Assembly (NCBI RefSeq): GCF_001307195.1
Contig: NZ_CP012808.1
Span: 1,240,001-1,304,000, forward strand
Length of the DNA: 64,000 bases
From: Acinetobacter equi
GTDB lineage: Bacteria > Pseudomonadota > Gammaproteobacteria > Pseudomonadales > Moraxellaceae
Direction of reading: 5' to 3'
In this document: positions 18,845 through 28,943 of the stretch, piece by piece
Position numbering within the stretch: the first letter of the stretch is position 1
How the letters are laid out: each line of letters opens with the position of its first letter
Made by a program: the position numbers and the translations under genes
Notes under the pieces: generated by a model
The model's input: the letters and a program-made list of their open reading frames with translations, nothing else
Databases searched by the model: none
Told to the model about the DNA's origin: nothing

Positions 18845-19048
18845 GCTTACATGAACTTAAGTTTATAGAGCTATGGCGTTTTCATAATCATGTTTAAAGT
18901 ATAAACATCAGTATGTGGAGCCCAGAAAGGATTTTGAAGTGAATACTGATATAAAGATGGAAAGGACGTTCCAAGAAAAAAGTTTGAATGACACAACCTA
19001 AAGTAAGCCCGATTTTTGTAGGATGCAGATTTCGGGCTTAGTTTTTTT
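18845..19048 (+). ncRNA. Candidate structured small RNA with intrinsic terminator
   Basis: About 200 bases without a credible gene that fold into successive stems on the plus strand. Helix 1 is ATGTTTA/TAAACAT (18890-18908). Helix 2 is ATCAGTAT/ATACTGAT (18907-18950), enclosing a 28-base loop. Last is a 9-bp terminator stem TAAGCCCGA/TCGGGCTTA (19004-19040) followed by T7. The T-run is on the plus strand while both neighbours (asd, clcA) are on the minus strand, so the terminator has no coding client. The 5' end is a guess. A 17-codon ORF (from about 18988) overlaps the terminator but has no clear ribosome site. No known RNA family is recognised. Confidence 0.45.
19004..19048 (+). terminator. 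Intrinsic terminator without a plus-strand gene
   Basis: Stem TAAGCCCGA/TCGGGCTTA closed over a 19-base loop, then T7 on the plus strand. It could also weakly serve clcA on the minus strand, where only TTACTTTAGG follows. Confidence 0.7.
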
Positions 19049-19065
19049 GATTTATTAAAAAAAGA

Positions 19066-20433
19066 TTAATTTTTTTGATCGGGTTCAATACCTAATTTAT
19101 TGAGTGTATTTTCTAATATTGCTGAATATAAAGATGTTGAACCAAGTGTTTGAGCCATAAATGTTGCAGCGACACAAGTTAAAATTAAAGGCAGTATTAA
19201 TATATAGCTACTTGTCATTTCCATCACAATAACAATACCAGTTAATGGTGCACGGATACTTGCGGCAAATAAACCAGCCATACCCAGCACAGCACATGTA
19301 CTCAGCTGAATGTCATATTCTGGAAAAATAGTTTTTACCATAATGCCAAATAAAACTCCCAATATTGCACCTAAAGCAATGGTTGGTGAGAAAATACCAC
19401 CTGGTGCTCCAGAGCCAAAACATAAAATAGTGGCAATCAGTCTTAATGCAAAAAGAATGAGTAATGGATAGAAGCCATAGAATTCATTCATCAGATTTGG
19501 AACAAGATCGAAGCCACCACCTGTAATTTCAGGTAAAAACATGGTGAGTAAACCAAATGTTCCAGCAAGAAGAGCCCCAGTTAAAACAAAAAGATATTCT
19601 TTCTTTTGATAAAAAAGATCTAAAAATTTTCGAGTAGTTAAAATTAAAAAATTAGAAAGAGAGCCAATCACACCTAGAGCAAGCCCTAAAAAAATATAAA
19701 GCCAGATGGTGCTAAGAGGAACTGCGCTTTGATTTGGAATATTTAATATTGGTGCAGATCCCATAATTAATTGATAAACCACACATGCAGATACACATCC
19801 TACAAATACTGCTTTGATTGATGCTTTGGTATAAGTGAATTCTCCTTTCATTTCTTCAATGACAAATAAAATACCACTGAGAGGTGCATTGAATGCAGTA
19901 GTAATACCAGCACCTGCACCAGTTGCAATGAGCGTGTGTTGGGAGTCTTTATTTTTAAGATGGCAGGTATCTGCGACCATTTTTCCTAAATTAGAGCCCA
20001 TTTGTACTGTTGGACCTTCACGACCTAATACCATGCCACTCCCTAGTGCACATAATCCACCAAAGAATTTAACAGGCAATACACGCCACCAACGGACGGG
20101 TCTTAAATCAAGTAAAGCACCTTCAACTTCTGGAATACCAGAACCTCCAGATTCTGGAGCAAAGCGTTTAACTAAATAATATGCAATTGCTCCCATCAAA
20201 GCAGTGATTGTAAAAACAATAAATGATTTTAAGTAGATATTGCTAAATGTTGACCCAGTAAGCTCCAATCGCAATGAGATAATATGTTGAATTCCGATTT
20301 GAAATAATGAACCAATCGCCCCAGTTAAAGCGCCAACAATACTTGCTAAAATGAGAATAATAAAAGGTGAGCGCATTTGCCAACTGTCAATTTTTTTCAC
20401 AGCATACATAGCGAAATCTTTACGGTTATGCAT
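19066..20433 (-). CDS. clcA: ClC-type chloride channel / H+-coupled antiporter
   Basis: A polytopic membrane protein of about 455 residues that exchanges chloride (or related anions) for protons. All three selectivity-filter motifs are visible: GSGIPEVEG, GREGPTVQMG and GAPGGIFSPTIALG, plus AFNAPLSGILFVIEEMKGEF, which carries the glutamate linked to proton coupling. I prefer the ATG of MHNRKDFAMYAV, which has AGGA at good spacing, over one seven codons upstream. No C-terminal CBS domains. The symbol reflects the family; whether it is the true E. coli ClcA equivalent is not shown. Confidence 0.9.
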   Translation of the reverse strand: MHNRKDFAMYAVKKIDSWQMRSPFIILILASIVGALTGAIGSLFQIGIQHIISLRLELTGSTFSNIYLKSFIVFTITALMGAIAYYLVKRFAPESGGSGIPEVEGALLDLRPVRWWRVLPVKFFGGLCALGSGMVLGREGPTVQMGSNLGKMVADTCHLKNKDSQHTLIATGAGAGITTAFNAPLSGILFVIEEMKGEFTYTKASIKAVFVGCVSACVVYQLIMGSAPILNIPNQSAVPLSTIWLYIFLGLALGVIGSLSNFLILTTRKFLDLFYQKKEYLFVLTGALLAGTFGLLTMFLPEITGGGFDLVPNLMNEFYGFYPLLILFALRLIATILCFGSGAPGGIFSPTIALGAILGVLFGIMVKTIFPEYDIQLSTCAVLGMAGLFAASIRAPLTGIVIVMEMTSSYILILPLILTCVAATFMAQTLGSTSLYSAILENTLNKLGIEPDQKN

Positions 20434-20759
20434 GATTTTTCCTAAATTTAGCAAGTATTTTGAGTCTTAATAAGCATCAAAAAAAAGGTTATTAAATACT
20501 CTGCAATTAATATGATTTAGATTGCTAGAGAGCTAAAGAATAATTAGAACGAATTTACAAAAAATGGTAAATAAGAATGAAAGATATGATACAAGTTTTA
20601 GTAAAATACCAATGTGCGAGTCTTTTGATTTGTATGGAAATATGTGAATTATGTTTTATTTGTAAGATTTAAAATTCATTAAATAAACTTAATATATTTG
20701 AATTTGATTTTTTGAAAGGGCTTTTTTTATAAGAATGAGTTATGAAGCCCTTAAGTGTA
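20434..20759. other. Gene-free region between clcA and the acyltransferase gene
   Basis: About 325 bp, A/T-rich. The only structure seen is the inverted repeat AAGGGCTT / AAGCCCTT near 20715-20755, on the 3' side of the acyltransferase gene and probably its terminator. The remainder must hold the clcA promoter. Confidence 0.45.
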
Positions 20760-21695
20760 TTAATAAATTTTATCCCAACCTTCTGGGCGAGTTTTAAATC
20801 GTCTATGGAACCACATATATTGTGTTGGTGCGATTCGTAGTTGACGCTCAATAATTAAGTTAGTACGTGTTGCATCATCAAGTTCATCATCACTTGGTAA
20901 ATTTTCTACAGGTGGTTCGATTAGAACTTTATATTTAGGGTTTTTAATATCACCATCACGATAAAAGTATAACGGAATAGCTTCAGCTTTGGTCATTTTA
21001 AGTAAACGTCTATGTGCTGTAACAGTTGCAGCAGGCACACCAAAGAAAGGAGCCATGACGCCTTGTTTTAATCCAAAGTCTTGATCGGGGCTATACCAAA
21101 TAGCACGACCATTTTTTAAATGTCGGATTAGGCCGCGCATATCATCATGATCAATTTGATGGGTATAAATTGTTGAACGACAACGATAAATAAACATATC
21201 CAATAACGGATTATTTTGCGGACGATAGACAACATCAGGGTCAAAATATTGTGCACATACATAGCCACCTGCATCAAGCAGCGTTGAATGTGTTCCTAGT
21301 AAAAGTGCACCTTTGCCTTGAGCTTGAGCATTTTCAATATGCTCTAAACCTTCCATTTCAACACGGCCATCAAACCATTTTGGACAGTACCAAGCATTGA
21401 GTGTTTCAAAAACACCTAACATTTGGTCAATAAAAACTTGTTCTGCATTTTGTAGAACTTGTTCTTGATTCCATTCAGGAAAGCAAACTTCTAAGTTGCG
21501 AATTGTCGTTTTACGTCTAGATTTAAGATGACGAAATGAGAAACGTCCCAAAGCTGTTGCTAAGCGGTATTGAATACTCCACGGTAATATCGCCAAAAAC
21601 ATCAGGAATGTAATGCCAATCCAAATACCCCAATATTTAGGCAGAAGGAAAGACCATTGAAATTCACCTGGTTTATAGTTTGGCTTTTTACTCAT
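20760..21695 (-). CDS. Lipid A acyltransferase, LpxL/LpxM (HtrB) family
   Basis: A 311-residue inner-membrane acyltransferase. It has one N-terminal membrane segment (about 22-45), then the catalytic H-x4-D motif in GTHSTLLDAGG, FIYRCRSTIYTHQIDHDDMRGLI, and SPDQDFGLKQGVMAPFFGVPA, all typical of late acyltransferases that add secondary fatty acids to Kdo2-lipid IVA. Whether this is the LpxL or LpxM type of the organism cannot be settled by eye. A single gene with a likely terminator, upstream neighbour of clcA on the same strand. Confidence 0.88.
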   Translation of the reverse strand: MSKKPNYKPGEFQWSFLLPKYWGIWIGITFLMFLAILPWSIQYRLATALGRFSFRHLKSRRKTTIRNLEVCFPEWNQEQVLQNAEQVFIDQMLGVFETLNAWYCPKWFDGRVEMEGLEHIENAQAQGKGALLLGTHSTLLDAGGYVCAQYFDPDVVYRPQNNPLLDMFIYRCRSTIYTHQIDHDDMRGLIRHLKNGRAIWYSPDQDFGLKQGVMAPFFGVPAATVTAHRRLLKMTKAEAIPLYFYRDGDIKNPKYKVLIEPPVENLPSDDELDDATRTNLIIERQLRIAPTQYMWFHRRFKTRPEGWDKIY

Positions 21696-21754
21696 TGCAA
21701 CAAAGAGACCTTAAAAATTGACAGTAGTTTAACACGATTGATTTATACAAATAA

Positions 21755-21788
21755 AAAGACATCTAAACCAAAGGAATAGATGTCTTTA
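21755..21788 (-). terminator. Terminator of uup
   Basis: AAGACATCTA pairs with TAGATGTCTT; on the minus strand the stem is followed by TTTTTATTTG. It lies just after the uup stop. Confidence 0.8.
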
Positions 21789-21808
21789 TTGGATCTTAAA
21801 AATTAAGC

Positions 21809-23716
21809 TTAGTTTCCTTTACTTAAGTTCTCAAGTTCTTCCCAACGCTCTAATTTTTCAAGTAAAAGTTCATCAATTTCAGATAAACGATTTGAAAGTT
21901 TCATTGCTTGATCTGCATTGGATACAAACATTGAACCATCTGCAAGTTGAGCATTAATTTCGGCTTGTTCTTTTTCAAGCGCTTCCATTTCTGCTGGCAA
22001 TTGCTCTAAAGCACGTTGATCTTTATAGCTGAGTTTTACTTTTTTAGGTGTTGCTGCCGCAGCGGCTGCTTCAGCTTTTGCAAGGGCTTTTTTAACATCA
22101 CTTTTTTGATCTACCGCAGTTTGATCTGGGCGTTGCTCAAGGTAATCTTGGTAACCACCGATGTATTCATCAATGTTTCCTTTACCATCAAATACCCAAG
22201 TTGATGTTACGACATTGTCCATGAAGGCACGGTCATGTGAAATAAGTAGCAATGTACCTTTATATCCACCTAACATTTCCTCTAGAAGCTCTAAAGTCAC
22301 CATATCTAAATCGTTTGTTGGCTCATCCATCACAATAAGGTTAGATGGTTTGAGTAACAATTTAGCCAATAAAATACGGTTACGTTCACCACCTGAAAGT
22401 GCTTTTACTGGCGTACGAGCACGTTCAGGAGAGAATAAGAAATCTTGTAAATAGCTATAAATATGACGACGGTTACCATTTACATCGACATGATCTGAAC
22501 CTTCAGAAACGTTATCTTTTACTGATTTTTCCAGATCAAGCGCATTACGTAATTGGTCAAAATAAGCAACTTCAAGTTGAGTTCCTGTTTTTACCGTTCC
22601 AGTATGTTCAAGATCACCTAAAATAGCTTTAATGAGTGTTGTTTTTCCTACACCATTATCACCCACTAAACCAATTCGATCTCCACGTAGGACAAGTGCA
22701 GAGAAGTCTTTGATGATAGGTGCATTATTTCCGAAAGTAACACTTAGATTATCAATTTCGAAAACAACTTTTCCTGAGCGATTAGCATCTTGTGTTGCCA
22801 TGCTCACTTTACCTTGTTGTGAGCGACGTGCTTTCGATTGCTCACGTAATTCTTTAAGAGCACGTACACGACCTTCATTACGCGTACGACGTGCTTTAAT
22901 TCCTTGACGAATCCAAACCTCTTCTTCAGCTAAACGTTTGTCGAAGAGCGCATTTTGCTTTTCTTCAGCTTCCATTTGCTGTGCTTTTAAATCTAAATAG
23001 CGTGAATAGTTACCTTCGTAGCTACGTAAAGTTCCACGATCAAGTTCAACAATACGTGTAGCAATGTTGTCGACAAATGAACGGTCATGGGAAATAAATA
23101 ACAAAGTTAAGTTATTTTGATCGAGTAAGAATTTTTCTAACCATTCAATACTTTCAACATCTAAATGGTTCGTTGGCTCGTCAAGTAATAAAACATCAGG
23201 TTGTGTTAATAGTGCACGTGCAAGAAGTACACGACGTTTACGTCCACCCGATAAATCGGCTAAATCTGCATCTGGATCTAATCCCATTTTGCTTAAAATA
23301 GAATTTACTTTAGTTTCTAAAGCCCATCCATCAAGTTGATCCATTTTATGTTGCAAATGTCCCATATGGTCACATGCTTCCATGTCACCAAGTACACAAG
23401 CATCACTGGCTTCATGATAAGCGCGTAAAACTTTAGCAGCTTCACCAGCACCATCGGCAACAATATCTGCAACCTTACCAGAATCCATCGGTACATCTTG
23501 TGCAAGCATTGAGATGGTAATGCCATTCTGTAAGGCAATTTCACCAGAATCTGGAAGTAAACTACCGTCAATGAGCTTAAGTAATGTAGACTTACCTTCA
23601 CCATTACGGCCGATTAAACATACTCGTTCGCCACGTTCTAAGTTAAAATTCGCGCCGTCGAGTAAGGCAGGTCCACCGAAAGCAAGTTGGACATCCCTTA
23701 AAGTAATATAGGCCAT
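21809..23716 (-). CDS. uup: ABC-F family ATPase Uup
   Basis: A 635-residue soluble protein with two ABC ATPase domains and no membrane part. Walker A motifs are GRNGEGKST and GDNGVGKTT; signatures are LSGGRKRR and LSGGERNR; Walker B motifs are LLLDEPTNHLD and IVMDEPTNDLD. A linker between the domains (about 235-300) and a C-terminal coiled coil (about 560-630, Glu/Leu/Lys-rich) mark it as Uup, which acts at the ribosome or on DNA and reduces transposon excision in E. coli. Divergently transcribed from slyX across about 35 bases. Confidence 0.94.
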   Translation of the reverse strand: MAYITLRDVQLAFGGPALLDGANFNLERGERVCLIGRNGEGKSTLLKLIDGSLLPDSGEIALQNGITISMLAQDVPMDSGKVADIVADGAGEAAKVLRAYHEASDACVLGDMEACDHMGHLQHKMDQLDGWALETKVNSILSKMGLDPDADLADLSGGRKRRVLLARALLTQPDVLLLDEPTNHLDVESIEWLEKFLLDQNNLTLLFISHDRSFVDNIATRIVELDRGTLRSYEGNYSRYLDLKAQQMEAEEKQNALFDKRLAEEEVWIRQGIKARRTRNEGRVRALKELREQSKARRSQQGKVSMATQDANRSGKVVFEIDNLSVTFGNNAPIIKDFSALVLRGDRIGLVGDNGVGKTTLIKAILGDLEHTGTVKTGTQLEVAYFDQLRNALDLEKSVKDNVSEGSDHVDVNGNRRHIYSYLQDFLFSPERARTPVKALSGGERNRILLAKLLLKPSNLIVMDEPTNDLDMVTLELLEEMLGGYKGTLLLISHDRAFMDNVVTSTWVFDGKGNIDEYIGGYQDYLEQRPDQTAVDQKSDVKKALAKAEAAAAAATPKKVKLSYKDQRALEQLPAEMEALEKEQAEINAQLADGSMFVSNADQAMKLSNRLSEIDELLLEKLERWEELENLSKGN

Positions 23717-23751
23717 ATTGGTTTCCTAAAAATCTCAAGTGAGGATTTATA

Positions 23752-23994
23752 ATGACTAAACAAAATATTGATGATCAGGCGTCATTTTCCGCACCTATTG
23801 AAGATTTGCAAGTGCGAATTGCTTTTTTAGATGATTTAGTTGAACAATTGAATGCACAAGTCGCTCGTCAAAGCTTGGAAATCACTGATTTACAAAAACA
23901 AATGAAAATTTTGTATCAGCGTATTGAATCTGCAGATTTATCTGAAGGAATTGAGGAATTTGACCCATTTAAGAATATTCCACCACATTATTAA
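23752..23994 (+). CDS. slyX: SlyX family protein
   Basis: An 80-residue coiled-coil protein: residues 17-60 form heptads (VRIAFLDDLVEQLNAQVARQ and on), and it ends FDPFKNIPPHY, the Pro-Pro-His-Tyr tail typical of SlyX. Function is unknown in all organisms. GTGAGGA provides the ribosome site. Divergent from uup. Confidence 0.88.
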   Translation: MTKQNIDDQASFSAPIEDLQVRIAFLDDLVEQLNAQVARQSLEITDLQKQMKILYQRIESADLSEGIEEFDPFKNIPPHY

Positions 23995-24075
23995 GATGAT
24001 TAACGTTCTCAATAGATATGATTGATTATATTCAATTGTATTTTTACATTGCCATTTAAAGAAATAGTTAAGTTT

Positions 24076-25065
24076 ATGCAATCAAAAGTTGTTCTATTCG
24101 ATTTAGAAAATAATCCCCCTAAAGCTCAATTATTCAGGGAAGTTTTAGAGCACTATTCCACAATTTACTTATTTAATTGTGCGGGAACATTTGACTATGC
24201 TTTAGAAGATTTAACTGAAATGGCAAGTTGGATTACGAGTGGTCAAATCATTATATTAGAAACACCCAAAATTTCTCATAAAGAATTTGAATATGCAATG
24301 GTCGTAGGGCAATTACTAGCTTTACTTGATTCTTCAACACATATTGAAATTATATCTGCCTCTGCAAGTGCAGAAATGTTACTTTTAATGTTACAAGAAT
24401 CTGATATCTCAAGTCATTTGATTCAGGTTGAATCTACTACAAGTGGAAAAGTAGCAGCGAAATTTAAAATTCCAGGAATTGAAAAGATCATTCAGAGCAC
24501 TGATTTACAACGGGTTAAGTTGTATTGTGATGCATTGTCTAAAATGTCAGGTAAACCCAATACAATTGAAAAATTAAAAAATTCAGTAGCGAATGTTTTA
24601 CAACTTAAAGATTCTGATGTTCAGAATATTGTGGGAATGCTGATTAATCTGAAAATTGTAAAAAAATATGATGCACAAATTGAGTTTCGTAAAAAAGTTT
24701 TAAAACAGTGGCAGCAATTAGATTTAAATCAAACTACACCAGATATACATAACGAAACATTATCAATACATCATCGATTGAACATTCAAATGCAAAATTT
24801 AGATGAAAATGATGTGATTGAAGAGCATGTTACGGTAGTAGATAAAAATTTTGCCCAAATTGATCCTATACAGATTGAAGTAGCAAAAAAATTACGTAGT
24901 TTGAAATCAGAAAAGCCTAAAGATATTTATGCCTTAAGGGATTTATTGGAAAAAATGTTCCCAGAATCTGATGTTCGTTTATTACTCAAGGAATTGCTAG
25001 AAAAAGGCTATATTTATTGGAATGGTCATGAAATTTTGTATAGTCACGAAATGTTTTTGAATTAA
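24076..25065 (+). CDS. Uncharacterised protein with possible PIN-like N-terminal domain
   Basis: About 329 residues from MQSKVVLFDLENNPP; the longer upstream frame adds an unsupported Phe/Ile-rich tail. The first 100 residues alternate short strands and helices: VVLFDLENNPP, TIYLFNCAGTFDY, GQIIILETPK, IEIISASAS. The Asp-x-Glu-Asn opening recalls PIN-like/NYN nucleases. The C-terminal part looks helical, with two winged-helix-like segments (about 160-215 and 275-325). A nuclease role is only a guess. Same strand as a small membrane protein and topA. Confidence 0.7.
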   Translation: MQSKVVLFDLENNPPKAQLFREVLEHYSTIYLFNCAGTFDYALEDLTEMASWITSGQIIILETPKISHKEFEYAMVVGQLLALLDSSTHIEIISASASAEMLLLMLQESDISSHLIQVESTTSGKVAAKFKIPGIEKIIQSTDLQRVKLYCDALSKMSGKPNTIEKLKNSVANVLQLKDSDVQNIVGMLINLKIVKKYDAQIEFRKKVLKQWQQLDLNQTTPDIHNETLSIHHRLNIQMQNLDENDVIEEHVTVVDKNFAQIDPIQIEVAKKLRSLKSEKPKDIYALRDLLEKMFPESDVRLLLKELLEKGYIYWNGHEILYSHEMFLN

Positions 25066-25135
25066 TTTTATCGTTCAAACTTGCGTTTTATATTGAGCTT
25101 ATGCAACTCTAATATAAGAATAGAAAGGTTGTACT

Positions 25136-25585
25136 ATGGAAAATACTGGAATTTGGGTTGCAGTTATTATCGTTGTGTTCTTACTTGGTTCAATTTTTGG
25201 TCTACGTGTGAGTCCAAGAGAAAAAGCCATTGGTATGATGCGCGATAAAGCAAGAAAAATGGGGTTACACCCAAGACTGGTGAAAGCACCTGATTGGACT
25301 AAAATTCCGATGGCATCTGAAAGCCGTGCCAGTATGGTTGCGTATTACAGTATTCTGATACCAAATGCTCAACTTCAGTTAATGAGAGCTCTAGTTGTAG
25401 AGCAAAAATTACAGTTGGTTTATGGTGATGAAAAATTTAACAATTTGCCGATTGAATTGAAAGGCGTATATGCTATTGATATGCAAGCGAACTGTGTTGG
25501 TCTATATTGGAACGAAGAGGTTGATTTAAGAGCTTCTCAATTAGATGACATGAAAGCATTTTTGAATTCTTTAGCTGAAATTTAA
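25136..25585 (+). CDS. Uncharacterised single-pass membrane protein upstream of topA
   Basis: A 149-residue protein with one N-terminal membrane helix (about 6-23, [17 protein letters not shown]) and a soluble domain beginning [21 protein letters not shown] recognise no named family. The gap to topA is only about 16 bases, so the two are very likely co-transcribed. AGAAAGG lies before the ATG. Confidence 0.8.
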   Translation: MENTGIWVAVIIVVFLLGSIFGLRVSPREKAIGMMRDKARKMGLHPRLVKAPDWTKIPMASESRASMVAYYSILIPNAQLQLMRALVVEQKLQLVYGDEKFNNLPIELKGVYAIDMQANCVGLYWNEEVDLRASQLDDMKAFLNSLAEI

Positions 25586-25601
25586 TTTACAAACAGGATT
25601 A

Positions 25602-28253
25602 ATGGTTAATATGGCGAACGCTCCTCGATCCACATCCAAAAGCACTACAGCAAAATCATCCGATGCTGGGAATAAGCGTGCCCTAGTGATTGTGGAGTCG
25701 CCTGCAAAAGCGAAAACAATCAATAAATACTTAGGTTCACAGTACATTGTAAAATCTTCTGTGGGTCACGTTCGTGACTTACCTACGGGTGGTGGGGCAA
25801 AGACAGCAGAAAAGAAACCTGCAACGCGTACTAAATTGACGGAAGAGCAAAAAGCAGAAAAAGCACAAACAGCTTTGATTAATCGTATGGGAGTCGATCC
25901 TGAGCACGATTGGAAAGCTAAATATGAAGTCCTTCCTGGTAAAGAAAATGTTGTTGCTGAACTGAAAAAGCTTGCTTCGCAGGTTGACGAGGTATATCTC
26001 GCAACAGATATGGACCGTGAAGGGGAAGCAATTGCTTGGCATTTAAAAGAAGTCATTGGCGGTGATGACTCACGTTATCAACGTGTGGTTTTTAATGAAA
26101 TTACCAAAAATGCCATTCAAGAAGCGTTTAAACATCCATCTCGTTTAGATACAAATAAGGTTAATGCACAGCAAGCACGTCGTTTCTTAGACCGTGTTGT
26201 TGGCTTTATGATCTCACCTTTATTGTGGGAAAAAATTGCCCGTGGTTTATCGGCAGGTCGTGTGCAATCTGTTGCTGTAAAGCTTGTGGTTGAACGTGAG
26301 CGCGAAATTCGTGCTTTTGTACCAGAAGAATATTGGCAAGTTTTTGCAGATACTAAATCTGCTAAAGATGACATTCGCTTAGAAGCAGTTAAGCAAGCAG
26401 GAAAAACTTTAAAATTACGTAATAAAGCAGAAACAGATGCTTTATTAAACTTAATTAAAGATGTTGCTTATACTGTTTCAGCACGTGAAGATAAACCAAC
26501 AAAGGTAAATCCTAGCGCACCATATATCACTTCTACATTGCAACAAGCGGCAAGCACACGCTTAGGATTTTCTGTAAAGAAAACGATGATGCTTGCACAG
26601 CGTTTGTATGAAGCAGGTTTTATTACCTATATGCGTACTGACTCAACATTCTTAAGTGATGATGCGGTTAATATGGTACGTGATCATATTGGAACTGAGT
26701 ACGGGAATAAATATTTACCTGAAAAGCCAAATCGTTATGGGAATAAAGCGGGTGCTCAAGAAGCCCATGAAGCGATTCGTCCTTCAAGTGTTTCTTTAAA
26801 AGGAGATGCACTTGCAGGTGTGGAACGAGATGCACAGCGTTTATATGATTTAATTTGGCGTCAATTCGTTGCATGTCAAATGACACCAGCACAATATTTA
26901 TCATCGACTATTTTAGTCAATGCGAATGGCGTGGAATTAAAAGCGAAAGGTCGTACTTTAGTTTTTGACGGTTTTACCAAAGTTCGTGGTCAAAACAAAT
27001 CTGATGATGATGTTTTACTTCCTGCGGTAAAAGTTGGTGAAGTTCTTAAACTTGAAAAATTAGATCCATCTCAACATTTCACAAAACCACCTGCACGTTT
27101 TACAGAAGCATCTTTGGTTAAAGAGCTTGAGAAAAAAGGTATTGGTCGTCCTTCGACTTATGCAGCTATTATCTCAACGATTCAAGATCGTGGTTATGTG
27201 AAACTTGAAAATCGTCGTCTTTTCGCCGAAAAGATGGGGGAGATTGTCACAGATCGTCTTGATGAAAGTTTTAATAACTTAATGAATTACGATTTTACGG
27301 CAGATTTAGAAGGTCAGCTTGATAAAGTTGCCGATGGTCAGCGTGATTGGAAAGACTTATTAAATAGCTTCTATGGCGATTTTAAGCAACGGTTGACAAA
27401 TGCTCAAGGTGAGCATGGTATGCGCCGTAATCAGCCAGTAGAAGTGGATGCTGTTCATTGTAAAGAATGTGAGCGTCCAATGCAGATTCGTACGGGTACA
27501 ACAGGCGTATTCTTAGGATGCTCAGGTTATAACTTACCACCAAAAGAACGATGCAAGGGGACGCTGAATTTAACCCCTGTAGAATCTTTAGCTGCACTTT
27601 CAGATGATGATACAGCAGAAACTGCTGATTTAATGTCGAAAAAACGTTGTCCAATTTGTGAAACGGCAATGGACAGCTATGTGATTGATGGTGGTCGTAA
27701 ACTACATATCTGTGGTAATAACCCAGATTGTAGTGGTTTTGAGCTCGAAGAAGGTGAGTTTAAAATTAAAGGTTATGATGGTCCAACAATTCCATGTGAC
27801 AAGTGTGATGGTGAAATGCAGTTGAAAACAGGTCGTTTTGGACCATATTTTGCCTGTAATAGTTGTGAAAACACTCGTAAAGTGTTGAAAAGTGGTCAAC
27901 CTGCACCACCACGTGTAGATCCAATTAAAATGGAGCATTTACGTTCAACAAAACATGATGATTTCTTTGTACTTCGTGATGGTGCAGCAGGCTTATTCTT
28001 GGCTGCAAGTAAATTCCCGAAAGTACGTGAAACACGTGCACCAAAAGTTGCTGAATTACGTACGGTGGCAGATCAGCTTGATCCTAAATATCAATTTATT
28101 TTACAAGCACCAGATGTAGATCCTGAAGGGAATGCAACACTTGTTAAATTTAGCCGTAAGAATCAAGCACAATATGTGGGTTCAGAAACACCAGAAGGTA
28201 AGCAGACTAAATGGAGTTTGGTATACCAAGATGGTAAATGGGTAGAAGCCTAA
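25602..28253 (+). CDS. topA: DNA topoisomerase I
   Basis: Type IA topoisomerase that relaxes negative supercoils. Its 883 residues contain an N-terminal TOPRIM domain ([19 protein letters not shown], later [13 protein letters not shown]), the catalytic tyrosine in [10 protein letters not shown], and [20 protein letters not shown]. Three C-terminal zinc-ribbon repeats start [18 protein letters not shown] and [10 protein letters not shown] second in-frame ATG three codons in is an equally good start. A terminator follows closely. Confidence 0.97.
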   Translation: MVNMANAPRSTSKSTTAKSSDAGNKRALVIVESPAKAKTINKYLGSQYIVKSSVGHVRDLPTGGGAKTAEKKPATRTKLTEEQKAEKAQTALINRMGVDPEHDWKAKYEVLPGKENVVAELKKLASQVDEVYLATDMDREGEAIAWHLKEVIGGDDSRYQRVVFNEITKNAIQEAFKHPSRLDTNKVNAQQARRFLDRVVGFMISPLLWEKIARGLSAGRVQSVAVKLVVEREREIRAFVPEEYWQVFADTKSAKDDIRLEAVKQAGKTLKLRNKAETDALLNLIKDVAYTVSAREDKPTKVNPSAPYITSTLQQAASTRLGFSVKKTMMLAQRLYEAGFITYMRTDSTFLSDDAVNMVRDHIGTEYGNKYLPEKPNRYGNKAGAQEAHEAIRPSSVSLKGDALAGVERDAQRLYDLIWRQFVACQMTPAQYLSSTILVNANGVELKAKGRTLVFDGFTKVRGQNKSDDDVLLPAVKVGEVLKLEKLDPSQHFTKPPARFTEASLVKELEKKGIGRPSTYAAIISTIQDRGYVKLENRRLFAEKMGEIVTDRLDESFNNLMNYDFTADLEGQLDKVADGQRDWKDLLNSFYGDFKQRLTNAQGEHGMRRNQPVEVDAVHCKECERPMQIRTGTTGVFLGCSGYNLPPKERCKGTLNLTPVESLAALSDDDTAETADLMSKKRCPICETAMDSYVIDGGRKLHICGNNPDCSGFELEEGEFKIKGYDGPTIPCDKCDGEMQLKTGRFGPYFACNSCENTRKVLKSGQPAPPRVDPIKMEHLRSTKHDDFFVLRDGAAGLFLAASKFPKVRETRAPKVAELRTVADQLDPKYQFILQAPDVDPEGNATLVKFSRKNQAQYVGSETPEGKQTKWSLVYQDGKWVEA

Positions 28254-28280
28254 TATTTTTTAAATTTAGTTTTATATCTA

Positions 28281-28308
28281 AAAATGCTCACATATGTGGG
28301 CATTTTTT
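28281..28308 (+). terminator. Terminator of topA
   Basis: Stem AAAATGC-TCACA / TGTGGGCATTTT followed by TT, just downstream of the topA stop. Confidence 0.8.
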
Positions 28309-28351
28309 ATGGGTTAAATTCTATGTTTAGTGATTTTAGTAGAGGTTAGAA

Positions 28352-28801
28352 GTGATTCCAATTCGTTCAATTATTGTATTTTTTGTTTTACTTTCTAAAA
28401 TTGACGGGGAGGTTAAAATTTTATTAATGAAGCGAGTAAAGGGATAGTTTTGGTGTCATATTGCAGGAAAAGTAAAGAAAAATGAAACCGCAATTTAAGC
28501 GATACGTAGAGAAATTTATGAAGAAACACAAATAGAAGTACAGCATTTATTTAGTGCTGACTATTTGGAACAGTTTTATGTGTCACAATTTAATGTTATT
28601 GAAATGATTCCTACATTCGTAGGTTTCTGTAGCCCTAATCAATTTGTTACTTTAAATCATGAGCATACAAATGATCAATGGTGCAGTTTAACTGAGGCTA
28701 AAAAATTGGCTATGTTTTCAAATCAATGTAAATTATATGATTTTGTTTGGGAAAATTTTGTGATACGAGAACCTAAAAAACTATTAAAAATTACGTTATA
28801 G
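28352..28801 (+). pseudogene. NUDIX hydrolase with two in-frame stops
   Basis: One frame from a GTG (with AGAGG upstream) runs about 149 residues to the TAG ending at 28801, but is broken by TAG at 28445-28447 and TAA at 28496-28498. The Nudix box is readable across the second stop: G-KVKKN-E-TAI, stop, AIRREIYEETQI, giving the G-x5-E-x7-REUxEE pattern. The stop before FWCHIAGKV lies just ahead of the box. No reading-frame shift is needed, so these are base substitutions, not homopolymer errors. The downstream 78 residues alone lack the catalytic box. Probably a recently inactivated nucleotide-diphosphate hydrolase. Confidence 0.85.
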
Positions 28802-28943
28802 ATTTTAAAATGTATGTTAATTTTAAAACTTATTGAATAATTAATTGAATTTATTTGTATTAATAAATTAAATAATAAGTATTAAAACATGATTTATATA
28901 TTAATATGAAAGATAGTGCCAAAGAGTAGAAGCGAGAAAAAGT

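Noticed and set aside
19066..20433. clcA as part of a chloride/fluoride riboswitch unit
   Set aside because: The leader contains no recognisable fluoride riboswitch core; nothing supports fluoride specificity.
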